64,000 nt of DNA from Leptolyngbya sp. SIOISBB. Its GTDB lineage: Bacteria > Cyanobacteriota > Cyanobacteriia > Phormidesmidales > Phormidesmidaceae. Both the position numbers and the translations under genes were made by a program. The stretch is taken from positions 3,038,001-3,102,000 of the forward strand of contig JAAHII010000001.1 in the NCBI GenBank assembly GCA_010671905.1. The letters are read 5' to 3'. The notes under the pieces were generated by a model, which was not told the origin of the DNA, did not search any database, and was given only the letters and a program-made list of their open reading frames with translations. Positions 21,025-29,733 of this stretch are shown piece by piece; the stretch's first letter is position 1, and each line of letters begins with the position of its first letter.

Positions 21025-23109
21025 TTAGAGATGGGCGATTGAATAAGCTTGCCAAATTTCCTTGCCAACTTCCTTTATCTTGTTGGCTAGAAATTCCGGC
21101 GCGACCACGCGAACCTGCCCTCCAAACCCTAATATCCAGCGCTTAAAATCCACGTCATCCGTAAGTATCCATCGGGGAAAATCAGCTTTGAGGCGATTGG
21201 GGAAGACTGGGTTTCCCGTTTTGGGCAACGTAAAGATGGACGTTTTCTCAGACTCGGTCATCACAGCATCGGGCAACCGGGGCGACATCTGACAGGGAAA
21301 TCGTTGAGTTCCCTCACTAATAAATCGGAAGATCGCATCGTTGAACCAGAGCTCGCAGTTCACTGTCACTTCAGCCCGTTGCTCCGGATCAGGACTGAGA
21401 AACTTTTGCTGCTCGATCGCGCTATTCCCGAGATAGACACCATAGCTGGCTTCGTACAGCTTTTTGAGACGACGGCGTGCTTTGTCTTGGGATGATCGAG
21501 GGCGACTAAAACCAGCATCCTGAACTATCTCTAGGCGATCGAGCCGTTCATAGCGAAGTAAATTATCGGCGAGCCGTTCATACCCCAAGTACCAGGCAAT
21601 ATTGTTAAACGCAATCTGCAGGGGTAATACCTGAAAAGTTGTCTCATCTTCGCTTGAAAATCGCCCGGTGCCTCGGCGGCGCTTGAGGGTCAGCACCTGA
21701 CTTTGCAGGATTGCTTCTTCCAGTCTTTCAGCGTTACCGGGTGCAGCTAAGGAGTCGCTGTTTGGCGGTAATTGCTGAGCATTTACAATGGGCTGTTGAA
21801 GCACTGCCCGTACAGGGAGGTTAGGCATTTCATCCAACTGCAGGAATTTGAGGCGCTCTCGAAACGCCATATGAGTTGAGAGGAGGACTGGGTCATCTAA
21901 ATACTGAACCTGGCCTATCAAGCTATTGAATATCCTTAAGAGGTCTGGTTTAGAGAGGATAGCGGTACCGACAAAATAGCCTTGGGTCTGTGAAAGTTGG
22001 GACATCAGTCCATATGGCTTGAGGACTTCACCCATGTCACGGCGGACGCTATCGGTATACCCGGTGGCGATCGCCCCCTGAGCTTCCATCGCCGCGATCA
22101 ATGTCTTGAGGCTGCCCTGTTCAGGTGCGTACAGAAACGGATGATGGGCAATAAATCGCAAAGTGCTGATGAGTCGCGTGAAGACGTCTCGATCGGAGTA
22201 GCGATGCAGTGCAAAAGTCGCTGGGCCTGCTACTTCGGGTACGGAAATGGGTTGCGTCGTGTAAGGGGCATTCACAATATGGTTAGCCCGCAACCATTGC
22301 AGATTGCGCTCGATCGCCTCTGTCTCAGCGTAAAGCGCCCCATATTTCCCCTGGATTAGGGCACTAATTTCCGCGACAGGGCTATCAAAATCAGACAACT
22401 CTTCTAGCTGTAGTGCTTGTTGTAATAAGGATGGCTCCCGCTGCTGTAAGTGACCGGCTCCGGGATATTCCAATAGAATGGCGATAAGGTAGAGCAATTG
22501 CTCAAAGGCCAGCAGACTGGAATATGGATGCAGTTGACAGTTGGCTTGCCGTCTTTGCCGCTGTAGCAAGGACTGAGGCAGGGTTTGGATTTTGTGTTCA
22601 ATCGCTCCAAAATCAAACTGAGTCTGGCGCATTGGCACTGGATTGACAGCAGCAAATCCCTCAGCGGGAATCGGGGGCATTGCTTTAATCGCAGCGTGCA
22701 TTTCGTCAATCACGCGAGCTTCTACCTGGCGATCGCGCCTTTGGTTGTATGCTTTGCACTGCTGCAATGGTGTTTTCAACCACCAGGCCATCCACTGGGT
22801 AGAGCGATCAGCGAGTTTCTGCATTAAGTCGAGCCGCCAGACCCGCTTAGCATTGGTGGCATCGTAAATGACGGGGGTATCGTTCGCGATCGCGGCTTTG
22901 ATTTGCCGAATCACTTCGGCTTCCACTTGAGGCCAGTTACCTTGAGTTGCTGCATCCCCAAAGAGGTCTTGGCGAATATGGTCGGTGGAGATCCATTGAT
23001 AGTGGGGCGATCGCTTGACCCACTGCTGCGCCAGGGTGGATTTGCCAGCACCGGGTGGCCCAATCAGGCAATGGCAGATTAAGGGTAACGGCTCAGCTTT
23101 ATCCACCAT
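21025..23109 (-). CDS. P-loop kinase-WYL fusion, putative CRISPR-linked regulator
   Basis: 694 residues. The N-terminus is a polynucleotide-kinase-like P-loop domain: Walker A IGPPGAGKSTLAQQW (residues ~16-30), STDHIRQDLFG and VIYDATN. The middle is helical. The C-terminal ~250 residues form a WYL-type sensory domain (FNNIAWYLGYERL near residue 500, then the Arg-rich RPRSSQDKARRRLKKLY). WYL proteins control CRISPR operons in cyanobacteria and sense nucleic acids or nucleotides. Fusion to a kinase-type P-loop is unusual. It is the last gene of the leftward type III operon, 12 bases past the CARF-HEPN gene. Ligand and targets are unknown; a nucleic-acid-repair or signal-degrading role is also possible. 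Confidence 0.75.
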   Translation of the reverse strand: MVDKAEPLPLICHCLIGPPGAGKSTLAQQWVKRSPHYQWISTDHIRQDLFGDAATQGNWPQVEAEVIRQIKAAIANDTPVIYDATNAKRVWRLDLMQKLADRSTQWMAWWLKTPLQQCKAYNQRRDRQVEARVIDEMHAAIKAMPPIPAEGFAAVNPVPMRQTQFDFGAIEHKIQTLPQSLLQRQRRQANCQLHPYSSLLAFEQLLYLIAILLEYPGAGHLQQREPSLLQQALQLEELSDFDSPVAEISALIQGKYGALYAETEAIERNLQWLRANHIVNAPYTTQPISVPEVAGPATFALHRYSDRDVFTRLISTLRFIAHHPFLYAPEQGSLKTLIAAMEAQGAIATGYTDSVRRDMGEVLKPYGLMSQLSQTQGYFVGTAILSKPDLLRIFNSLIGQVQYLDDPVLLSTHMAFRERLKFLQLDEMPNLPVRAVLQQPIVNAQQLPPNSDSLAAPGNAERLEEAILQSQVLTLKRRRGTGRFSSEDETTFQVLPLQIAFNNIAWYLGYERLADNLLRYERLDRLEIVQDAGFSRPRSSQDKARRRLKKLYEASYGVYLGNSAIEQQKFLSPDPEQRAEVTVNCELWFNDAIFRFISEGTQRFPCQMSPRLPDAVMTESEKTSIFTLPKTGNPVFPNRLKADFPRWILTDDVDFKRWILGFGGQVRVVAPEFLANKIKEVGKEIWQAYSIAHL

Positions 23110-23121
23110 AGGTCTGCCAGG

Positions 23122-24786
23122 TTAGCTCCTTAGCGTTGCGATCGCCCAATCGCGAATTTGTTCATAAAGGCCATAGCCAGGGTCCTGCCGCGCATTAGAA
23201 GCCTCTGCGGCAGAACCCATTTGGCTCAAATCAGTCAAGATCGCGGCCATCGTCGGCAAGATACCACCATAGGGACAGGCGATTTGATGCTTTGATTCGC
23301 GCTGCTGATAGACCGCTTCTAGCCGGTCTTCATTGATGCCTGTAGCCCCATGCACCAACTGATTACGGACGTCATACCAAAAGTCGAGTTTCTTCCAGTG
23401 GTCCAGGGAAGGGGGCTGCTGGGAAGACGAATTGCCGTAAGTGTATTCAATTAGCGCCTTGATGAAACTGCGCTTCTTGAAGCGATCGCGAAGCCCAAAT
23501 GCCTCCGGATAGTCGGCTGGAGAGCGCCATTTGAAAGTTCTCCCCAGTAGTTGCCACAGGTCCGGAACATCTGTCTCTAGAGCTTTCACTTGAATTTCCC
23601 AAGGCCCTCGTTTTTGAGTATCTAGGTATTGAAGCCCTCCGAGTTTCTCAATGAGGCAATTTTGAGTCGCTTCATAGAATGAGCCTAAGCGTGACAGAAA
23701 ATGGCTAATTTGCTTGAGTTCGGCATAAATTTTGCACTGAGCGTAGAGATTTTCAAGCGCACTGAACTGGCTAAGTAAAGCTAGAAGCTCACGATGATTA
23801 CTAGCTAAACCATCGGCAGCCTGACTATCGAGATTCAGGTGAGCGACTGCCATCTGGAGGCCGCGGGTAGCTTGAGTTACCTGGATTTGGTGGTCTTGCA
23901 AGGTAGCTTGATCATCGGTTACCAAGGCTTGTAGTGTAGCTTCCCAGTTCTCCAGAAGAACTGCGGCACCATCAAAATCCCAACGATCTAGCAATAGCTG
24001 AACCGTTTGATATTTTTGATTTTGTTGGTAGCGCCAGTAGGCAATTCGCTGGCAGTCCGACGGATGTCCCGCCAAAATCTTGCTGACTTGTGGTTTGGGG
24101 CTCAAGAAAATTTGAGCTTTAGTATTAGAGGCCAAAGCCTGCACCTTAAGTGCTTGCTGCATTTGATAGGTACCGCCTTTAACACTCAGGTAGATGATGT
24201 CGTCTGGTGTGAAGGTCTGAAAGAGCTGATAGTAATGCTCATGGAGCAAATCTTCGTGAATGGCAGGCACACGAATCGTGTTGGGCACCAGTGTGAGGGG
24301 GGCAGATTCTCCTACGGCTAAAGCTGGTAGCTGTCGCGATAGCCATGCTTGAATGATGTCGAAGGCGTAAAGGGTATCTGTTGGGTAGCCTTTTACTTCC
24401 GTTTTGGGCTGATCTGTAACGATTAAGTAGGCGGTGATCGTTGACGGGAATTGCTGAACCTTAGCTTCGGCTTCAAGCACGGAATTGATGACGCCTTGGA
24501 GACGCCCAATACTGATGCGGGGATGCCAGGTTTCCGGATCGGCTCGATAAGCTGACAGAATTGCTTCACAAGCATCACGATATTTGGTTTTTGGGGCAAT
24601 CTTGAGATCGGCTTGGAGTTGCTTGTCCACGAGCGTTTGCCGCTCACGCCAGGCTTCATCTTCAGACGTATTAGGATCAGGTTCTTCGAGGTTTGGTTCG
24701 CTGCGATCGAAGCCGATGGGGAGATAATAGTCACCGACTTTGATGGCAATATCTGAGGTGCCGATATTGGCAATAAGGATAGACAT
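23122..24786 (-). CDS. CARF-HEPN ribonuclease (Csm6/Csx1-like, type III ancillary)
   Basis: 554 residues. The N-terminal CARF-type Rossmann fold opens with MSILIANIGTSDIAIKV and has the ligand-loop pattern IYLSVKGGTYQMQQAL near residue 200. A long helical region follows. The C-terminal HEPN domain carries R-x4-H as RNQLVH (Arg474, His479). In this family cyclic oligoadenylate made by Cas10 binds CARF and switches on HEPN RNA cleavage. It lies between the cmr genes and the WYL gene on the same strand. The neighbouring Cas10 keeps its GGDD palm, so sender and effector are both present. Confidence 0.88.
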   Translation of the reverse strand: MSILIANIGTSDIAIKVGDYYLPIGFDRSEPNLEEPDPNTSEDEAWRERQTLVDKQLQADLKIAPKTKYRDACEAILSAYRADPETWHPRISIGRLQGVINSVLEAEAKVQQFPSTITAYLIVTDQPKTEVKGYPTDTLYAFDIIQAWLSRQLPALAVGESAPLTLVPNTIRVPAIHEDLLHEHYYQLFQTFTPDDIIYLSVKGGTYQMQQALKVQALASNTKAQIFLSPKPQVSKILAGHPSDCQRIAYWRYQQNQKYQTVQLLLDRWDFDGAAVLLENWEATLQALVTDDQATLQDHQIQVTQATRGLQMAVAHLNLDSQAADGLASNHRELLALLSQFSALENLYAQCKIYAELKQISHFLSRLGSFYEATQNCLIEKLGGLQYLDTQKRGPWEIQVKALETDVPDLWQLLGRTFKWRSPADYPEAFGLRDRFKKRSFIKALIEYTYGNSSSQQPPSLDHWKKLDFWYDVRNQLVHGATGINEDRLEAVYQQRESKHQIACPYGGILPTMAAILTDLSQMGSAAEASNARQDPGYGLYEQIRDWAIATLRS

Positions 24787-24917
24787 GTCGCTGGTGAGTG
24801 AGGAACATCAGAAGCAAAGTCAACTTAGTTATGCACATCACTGCCAATTCAGGCGACGAAACACAATGCACCTTGCAAAGTCGTCCTAGCTTAGGGGATG
24901 GGTGGGAGTAGTCATGT

Positions 24918-27047
24918 TCAAGTTAGTGGAAAAATCTGCACAGCATCCTGTAAGGAGTCAAGATATTTCTTGCGTGGGTTTTGTGTCGCGCCAAAAACAG
25001 TAACCACCTGATAGTTTCCAAGATCTTTTATCCAAATGGGAGATGGGATAGCTCCTCGATCTTTCCACTCAGAACCTATTCGGATTTTGTCTTTATTAGC
25101 ACCACCGCAGAGGCTCTTGGCTTCAGATTTCTTCGCTTTATATTGTCCAAATTTCCGTCCGGATTCTTGCAGATTATTACTTTTGAGTTGTTCAGAATCT
25201 TTTTTCAGATGTTCAGCTTCATCCTCTAGTTGATGAAATTGATCATGAAGAATGTCCAGCGCGTAAGGCTTTGTATTTTCTGCACCACTTACGATTAGAA
25301 TTCGACATTTTTTGTCCGCGGCATCTACCCAACTATGAGGAGTGACGTTGCCCGCAGAGAGAAGTTTAGGAAAGCTAGAGCTTGTATTTTCAGTGCTTAA
25401 CAAGGCATTCAAGCAGTTATGAAAACTTTGAATCTGCGCTTGAAACTTGGTTTTAGCAGCCTGAATTTCATTCGGACACTGCCAAAATAGATCGGAGCGA
25501 TCAGAGAAAAGTTCAGCCCCTCGCCAGTAAGGTTTGCTTGATCGCGAGTAGCAAGGTCGCCTTGCACCTTGTCCAACACTACCCAAATGAAACATTAACC
25601 AAGTCAAGTACTCGAACAAGTTGGAGATCGCGTCATAATGCTGAACTGGCGCTTCAGAAGAATAAGTCAGATTTAATGTGGCTGTGTATTCACCACAGTC
25701 ATCGCCTCTATATTTGGCTTCTGGTCGAATTTTCTCAATATTGCTTAAGGTGACACGTACCCACCCATGGGTCTGAGGATCAATCGCACCAAATAGTTTG
25801 GCTTCCCAGACTTTGACATCTTGTGGTCGCATCACTCCTAATGCAAAGACGCGGAACCAATAGCGCAACATTGATTTGAGAGCGATCGGACGTATCTCGG
25901 CGACGCTTTCAGTCTTGGGCTTCAGCTTGCCTTTAGCTCTTTTAAATTGTCCGGATTCACGCTTTCTTTCGTATGGCTCATGGACATTCTCAAACCTTTG
26001 ACGACCGTGAATCAGTTGCCCTTGCAAGGTGAAGTCCACCTGAAAAAAAGAAGTATCCGGGATATTGATGCTCAAAAGACTGCCATAGCCTGAATTTACT
26101 TGCGAGCCAATGCCAGCCGTGAGTCCGGCAGTCAACCATCTTTTAACTTGCTCAAACTGTTCCTGGCTACAGGCAGCGGTACGCCGAATACCAATGACGA
26201 ATGTTGACTCGGCCAGAGAAAAGTAGGGATTCGGATTAGGGTCATACTCTGGTGTATTGTCCTTCCATGACCAAATACTGTTGGCCATATCAACCGCCAA
26301 ACCACCACTTTTATCCTCGTCATTAGCAACCGGATAGGCATCTAGGAAAATAACTTTGCCTGTACGATCGCTGCCTTCTGCATCTAGATGCCCAAACCAC
26401 TCAGCAACTTGACGATCAGCCTCTTTCCAGGCTTTTTTGACAGCTTCTTTGTTGGAATAGTCCAAATCAGCAGCTAGTTTTTCACGAATGGCCTGGGTTC
26501 TGGCAACTCCCCGCAAAGTGCTAGAGGGAACATAGGGCATTCCCAAAGCATCAAATGCTGGCAGCAGAATGCTTTCTGGGCCGCGATGGCCGCCTACCCG
26601 AATGCGCCAGGGACAGGTCACGTTAAAACAGTTAGCTTCACCGGCAATGAGTTTTGTGCGCTGGTTAAGCTCTTTCAGTCGATCGCGGTAGTCAGCATTT
26701 TCCTCAGCTATTTGCAGAATTTGCACCTTTGTTGGGTCTTTGTAGAGGCTGTCGGGCGATCGCATCCAACGCAAATATTCAACAAAGCTAGCCGAGGCAT
26801 TCGGTTCAAATTCGGGGTCAATCAGCCAGGGAGATGTCTCTGGTGGTAGAGGTTCATCATTTCTGCGATCGCGACTGCCACCACCGCCACCTCTGTTTCC
26901 ACCCCGACTGTTTCGACCCGGCTTCCCCGAGTCACCGCGTTTGCCGCCAGTGGTAATTACCTTCTTTTTTTGCCCTGGTTTAGAAGGACGCTGGGTAGCT
27001 CGATTGAGATTGGCCTGCCCTGGCTTAGGAGGACGCTCAAATACCAT
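24918..27047 (-). CDS. cmr6-cmr1: Cmr6-Cmr1 fusion RAMP protein
   Basis: 709 residues. Residues ~1-75 are low-complexity and rich in Arg/Gly (repeated RGGNRGGGGG-type stretches), likely disordered and RNA-binding. Residues ~120-345 are a Cmr6-type RAMP domain (YVPSSTLRGVART; the Gly-rich TAGLTAGIGSQVNSGYGSL). From ~355 a Cmr1-type RAMP follows (RPIALKSMLRYWFRVFALG, then GSVGQGARRPCYSR). The C-terminal ~100 residues include a charged coiled coil. Cmr1 and Cmr6 cap the same end of the Cmr complex, so a fusion is structurally sensible. Its ATG is adjacent to the cmr5 stop. Confidence 0.85.
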   Translation of the reverse strand: MVFERPPKPGQANLNRATQRPSKPGQKKKVITTGGKRGDSGKPGRNSRGGNRGGGGGSRDRRNDEPLPPETSPWLIDPEFEPNASASFVEYLRWMRSPDSLYKDPTKVQILQIAEENADYRDRLKELNQRTKLIAGEANCFNVTCPWRIRVGGHRGPESILLPAFDALGMPYVPSSTLRGVARTQAIREKLAADLDYSNKEAVKKAWKEADRQVAEWFGHLDAEGSDRTGKVIFLDAYPVANDEDKSGGLAVDMANSIWSWKDNTPEYDPNPNPYFSLAESTFVIGIRRTAACSQEQFEQVKRWLTAGLTAGIGSQVNSGYGSLLSINIPDTSFFQVDFTLQGQLIHGRQRFENVHEPYERKRESGQFKRAKGKLKPKTESVAEIRPIALKSMLRYWFRVFALGVMRPQDVKVWEAKLFGAIDPQTHGWVRVTLSNIEKIRPEAKYRGDDCGEYTATLNLTYSSEAPVQHYDAISNLFEYLTWLMFHLGSVGQGARRPCYSRSSKPYWRGAELFSDRSDLFWQCPNEIQAAKTKFQAQIQSFHNCLNALLSTENTSSSFPKLLSAGNVTPHSWVDAADKKCRILIVSGAENTKPYALDILHDQFHQLEDEAEHLKKDSEQLKSNNLQESGRKFGQYKAKKSEAKSLCGGANKDKIRIGSEWKDRGAIPSPIWIKDLGNYQVVTVFGATQNPRKKYLDSLQDAVQIFPLT

Positions 27048-27449
27048 TTAACTCTCTCCCTTAACGTCGTGATAAACAGCAGTGGCCCAAAAGCTAAATT
27101 CTCGTGCGACGGTTAAACCCAAGCCAGTCAGCCCCAGATAGTCTTCAACATCCAACTGGCTGAGCGTCCCAAGACCATCCTTACCATGGATGCTTTGTTT
27201 GCCTGACAGCTCCTGTAAACAGTCAAAATAAGCCTTGACGACTTGCTTTTTACCTAGCTTTTCGTCACTAATTGCTTTCTCCTCGGCCTTTAAACGAAGT
27301 AAGCCCCAGGTTGCTAAATAGGTATAAAGCTCCACGGCTTGGCCTTTTTGCTGTTTGAGTAATGGATCATCTTTGCTGCGATCGCCTCGCAACTCGGTCA
27401 AAGCTCTATATACAGGCGTTGCGATCGCCCTTGGATCAAGTACTTCCAT
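27048..27449 (-). CDS. cmr5: Cmr5, small subunit of the type III-B complex
   Basis: 133 residues, all helical, with the Cmr5 pattern of an N-terminal repeat region (RAIATPVYRALTELRG), LYTYLATWGLLRLKAE and a C-terminal amphipathic helix (GLGLTVAREFSFWATAVYHD). Cmr5 lines the inner filament that contacts target RNA. Its stop abuts the cmr6-cmr1 start. About 120 bases separate it from cmr4. Confidence 0.82.
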   Translation of the reverse strand: MEVLDPRAIATPVYRALTELRGDRSKDDPLLKQQKGQAVELYTYLATWGLLRLKAEEKAISDEKLGKKQVVKAYFDCLQELSGKQSIHGKDGLGTLSQLDVEDYLGLTGLGLTVAREFSFWATAVYHDVKGES

Positions 27450-27567
27450 TAATTGACCTCAATTTGACGCTTAACGATAAATATCTAGACAATGCTCAAT
27501 TCCTTCTGCGCCCGTCGCAGAATGGAAACCTGATAACTCACAGTGATTCTTCTCGTGACTGCTCAAT

Positions 27568-28434
27568 TTAAGCAATGGCCTGTTCTAGAGGAATTGCTTC
27601 ATCGTCATCGGCCTTAGCTTGATCATTTGATGCTAGCCAGGTTTGTACAAAGCCACGGCCTAAACTCTCTTGCCCACCAATCTGCAAGATTTTTTGACGA
27701 GTCAGCACAGTCTGGAAATGCTGGCTCGCTGTTGCCCCCGTGCCATTGCTTTGGGCCGTCACGCCCCAAGGGAAATACATGAGTGAATCGGGCGGAATGG
27801 CTTCTTCGTAGCGAAATCCGCCATCTACCGTTTTGTGAGAATCAAGCTTTACCTTCACCTGTCGCCAGAGACTCATTTGAATTAGGGTTGTGCAATGCTG
27901 ATCCGGTAGTACAATGACCCGTTTGATGCTGTTGGTATGGTCGGATGTGGGAACGAATTTATGCCAATCGCTCCAGGCCTTAAGTTTATCTGGTTTCAAA
28001 ATGGCGTCTTTCAAATAAACCGCTTTACCCTGAGCAAGGTCAGGATGCACCGCGCATTGATCGGTAACATCAGGGATTGAATTTTTGCCCTGGTTCAATC
28101 TTGTCCAGCGTTGTAACAACAGCGGACAACTTACCCAAATGACACCGTGGCTGAGAGAGGGTACAGGTAGCCACAGGATAGAGCCGTCACCAACCCATAA
28201 GTTTCCTTGCTTCAGGTTGTCGTCCGCTCCTCCGGTAACGTCATCAATCGTGTTACCCCAGAGTAATTTTTTTTGGTCATCAGGGGTTTCAGCTCTCAAC
28301 CTTCCGCGAATAGTGCTGGAGGGAATGTAGGGCAATTCAGTGTGAGACTCGCGGGCGATGCCAACTAAGTTGCCCTCTTGGCTAGCGCCTCCAGTATGCA
28401 GAGGCGCGAGTAGATAAAGATAGGTTAGATCCAT
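27568..28434 (-). CDS. cmr4: Cmr4 (Cas7-group) backbone subunit, probably without the RNA-cleaving Asp
   Basis: 288 residues; RAMP fold with APLHTGGASQEG at the N-terminus, ELPYIPSSTIRGRLR and the Gly-rich end ILQIGGQESLGRGFV. In typical Cmr4 the loop before R-E-x-H-T holds the Asp that cuts target RNA every 6 nt. Here that loop reads GNLVGIARE (residues 21-29), so no Asp is present at or next to the aligned position. If the alignment is right, the complex binds target RNA but may not slice it. It starts 3 bases after the cmr3 stop. Confidence 0.87.
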   Translation of the reverse strand: MDLTYLYLLAPLHTGGASQEGNLVGIARESHTELPYIPSSTIRGRLRAETPDDQKKLLWGNTIDDVTGGADDNLKQGNLWVGDGSILWLPVPSLSHGVIWVSCPLLLQRWTRLNQGKNSIPDVTDQCAVHPDLAQGKAVYLKDAILKPDKLKAWSDWHKFVPTSDHTNSIKRVIVLPDQHCTTLIQMSLWRQVKVKLDSHKTVDGGFRYEEAIPPDSLMYFPWGVTAQSNGTGATASQHFQTVLTRQKILQIGGQESLGRGFVQTWLASNDQAKADDDEAIPLEQAIA

Positions 28435-28437
28435 GAG

Positions 28438-29733
28438 TTATTGACCCCAGAGTAAAATTCCGTAGTTAAGGGAGTTGAAGGTTTTGGCCCAGTTATCGTC
28501 TGCTTGCGGCAACAGTTTTAAGGGCGGGTCTGCTGCCTGAGCATGGGGTGGTAGTTGGCCAGACTGAAAGCGGTAGATGGTTCCTGGTGGGACGAAAGCC
28601 CGTTGTGGTTGAAAGGCAACATCTTTGTCTTGGCTGCCTGGTTTTTGAAACACCGACATACCGCCCCAGAGTAGAGGCCGATCGCCCACGCAACTCCGCA
28701 AAAATGGCTTCCAGGTTTCAGGGATGAGGCTGAAAAGTTCACTATCCGTGGTGGCCTCAGCCAAACCTGGTGTCAGCACATAGGCCGTTTCACGACCCGG
28801 TTGGGGCGATCGCAATTTCTCTAACTCATCCCAACCAGGAGGTGTACCCACCATGGGAGTAACGATTACCCGATGCCCCTCCCCGCCGAGTCGCACCACC
28901 TTGATGTTTGCGTCGAGTTCCTGACTAATCCCCGCGACCAGATGCCAATGAGGCTCCATACGGATAGCAACCTCAGTAAAGTAGCCTTCTTCGTCTGCAA
29001 CCTGACGAGTGCCGGGCTGTACTTTGATGTGAGGTAGCACCTGAGTACTCCAGGGATTTGAGTGGAAACAAGGCGCAGTCTCTTCAGAAGCCACCTTCTC
29101 AATGACCTCTCCCTGCAAATAACGCACTAAAATATCGGCCCGAATCCAGGGTTCAGGGCTTCCAGCAACCCCTTCCCAGGTTTCCGCATCGATCTGACGC
29201 AGATAGGCGTTTAAATCATCCCCGCTGTTCTGACCCAGTGCTAACCGCATCGGCGGCACCATCGGAGCTAGCTGATCGGGAGGAAAAAAATCTGGGTCAA
29301 TTCCCAAATATTGTCCTGAGTTCTCCCATGCTGGATTTTGTGGATCAAGTGGTTGAAACCGAGCGGTTCGCTGCCATTCCGTCGCTGTTTCTGTGAAATC
29401 TTCCTCGGGTTCACCCCCTCTGCTATTTTCAGTAGCTGTTTTGCGGGGCGTGACGCAGACTAAATCTTGGGGTGTTGGCAGCCATAGGGTTTCTGGCTCG
29501 CCAGGTGGCGCGTGAAGCAAAAAGGGACCGATGAATTTGAGATCTCGTTTCTTGTCGCGATCGCTCTCATCCCCAATCCACTTCGTAGCCGATCTCATCG
29601 CTTGAAACACGGTGATTGGCAGCGGCGGAAATTGTCCCTTGGCCCAGGAACCATCGCCAGGGCTGAAGGGTTTTGCCTCCCGCATCAGGAGTAGATCGAT
29701 GGGGTCAAGGGTGTACCAGTTCAGCTCAGACAT
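28438..29733 (-). CDS. cmr3: Cmr3 (Cas5-group) subunit
   Basis: 431 residues. The Cmr3 opening is clear (WYTLDPIDLLLMREAKPFSPG, followed by FPPLPITVFQAMRSA), as is the late LRSCVGDRPLLWGGMSVF and the Gly-rich GTIYRF region. Cmr3 partners Cas10 and holds the 5' handle of the crRNA. Its start overlaps the end of cas10 by 8 bases, indicating translational coupling. Confidence 0.88.
   Translation of the reverse strand: MSELNWYTLDPIDLLLMREAKPFSPGDGSWAKGQFPPLPITVFQAMRSATKWIGDESDRDKKRDLKFIGPFLLHAPPGEPETLWLPTPQDLVCVTPRKTATENSRGGEPEEDFTETATEWQRTARFQPLDPQNPAWENSGQYLGIDPDFFPPDQLAPMVPPMRLALGQNSGDDLNAYLRQIDAETWEGVAGSPEPWIRADILVRYLQGEVIEKVASEETAPCFHSNPWSTQVLPHIKVQPGTRQVADEEGYFTEVAIRMEPHWHLVAGISQELDANIKVVRLGGEGHRVIVTPMVGTPPGWDELEKLRSPQPGRETAYVLTPGLAEATTDSELFSLIPETWKPFLRSCVGDRPLLWGGMSVFQKPGSQDKDVAFQPQRAFVPPGTIYRFQSGQLPPHAQAADPPLKLLPQADDNWAKTFNSLNYGILLWGQ

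Larger units (their letters stand above)
16366..21042 (+). pseudogene. MobF (TrwC/TraI-type) relaxase-helicase, frameshifted and IS-interrupted
   Basis: Relaxase domain: catalytic-type tyrosines in AETYYTKEDYY (Tyr15/16 and 21/22), the FSAPKSVSI block and the metal-binding LHSHCVV (His158, His160). Helicase domain: Walker A GVAGAGKT, Walker B LWIVDEAGLL, motif LLVGDTRQLSAVEAGNPFK and motif VI FYVAISRAKHELTLYT. The frame breaks at an 11-bp tandem duplication (17890-17911); one copy restores YTLLRRAALERA. The 3' end is split by an IS at 19556-20876. Joining 19555 to 20886 continues the frame (LMLVAGSETVQQLYEAQGK) to a TGA at 21040-21042. The intact ancestor would be ~1,110 residues. Its end overlaps the convergent WYL gene by 18 bases. 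Confidence 0.88.
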
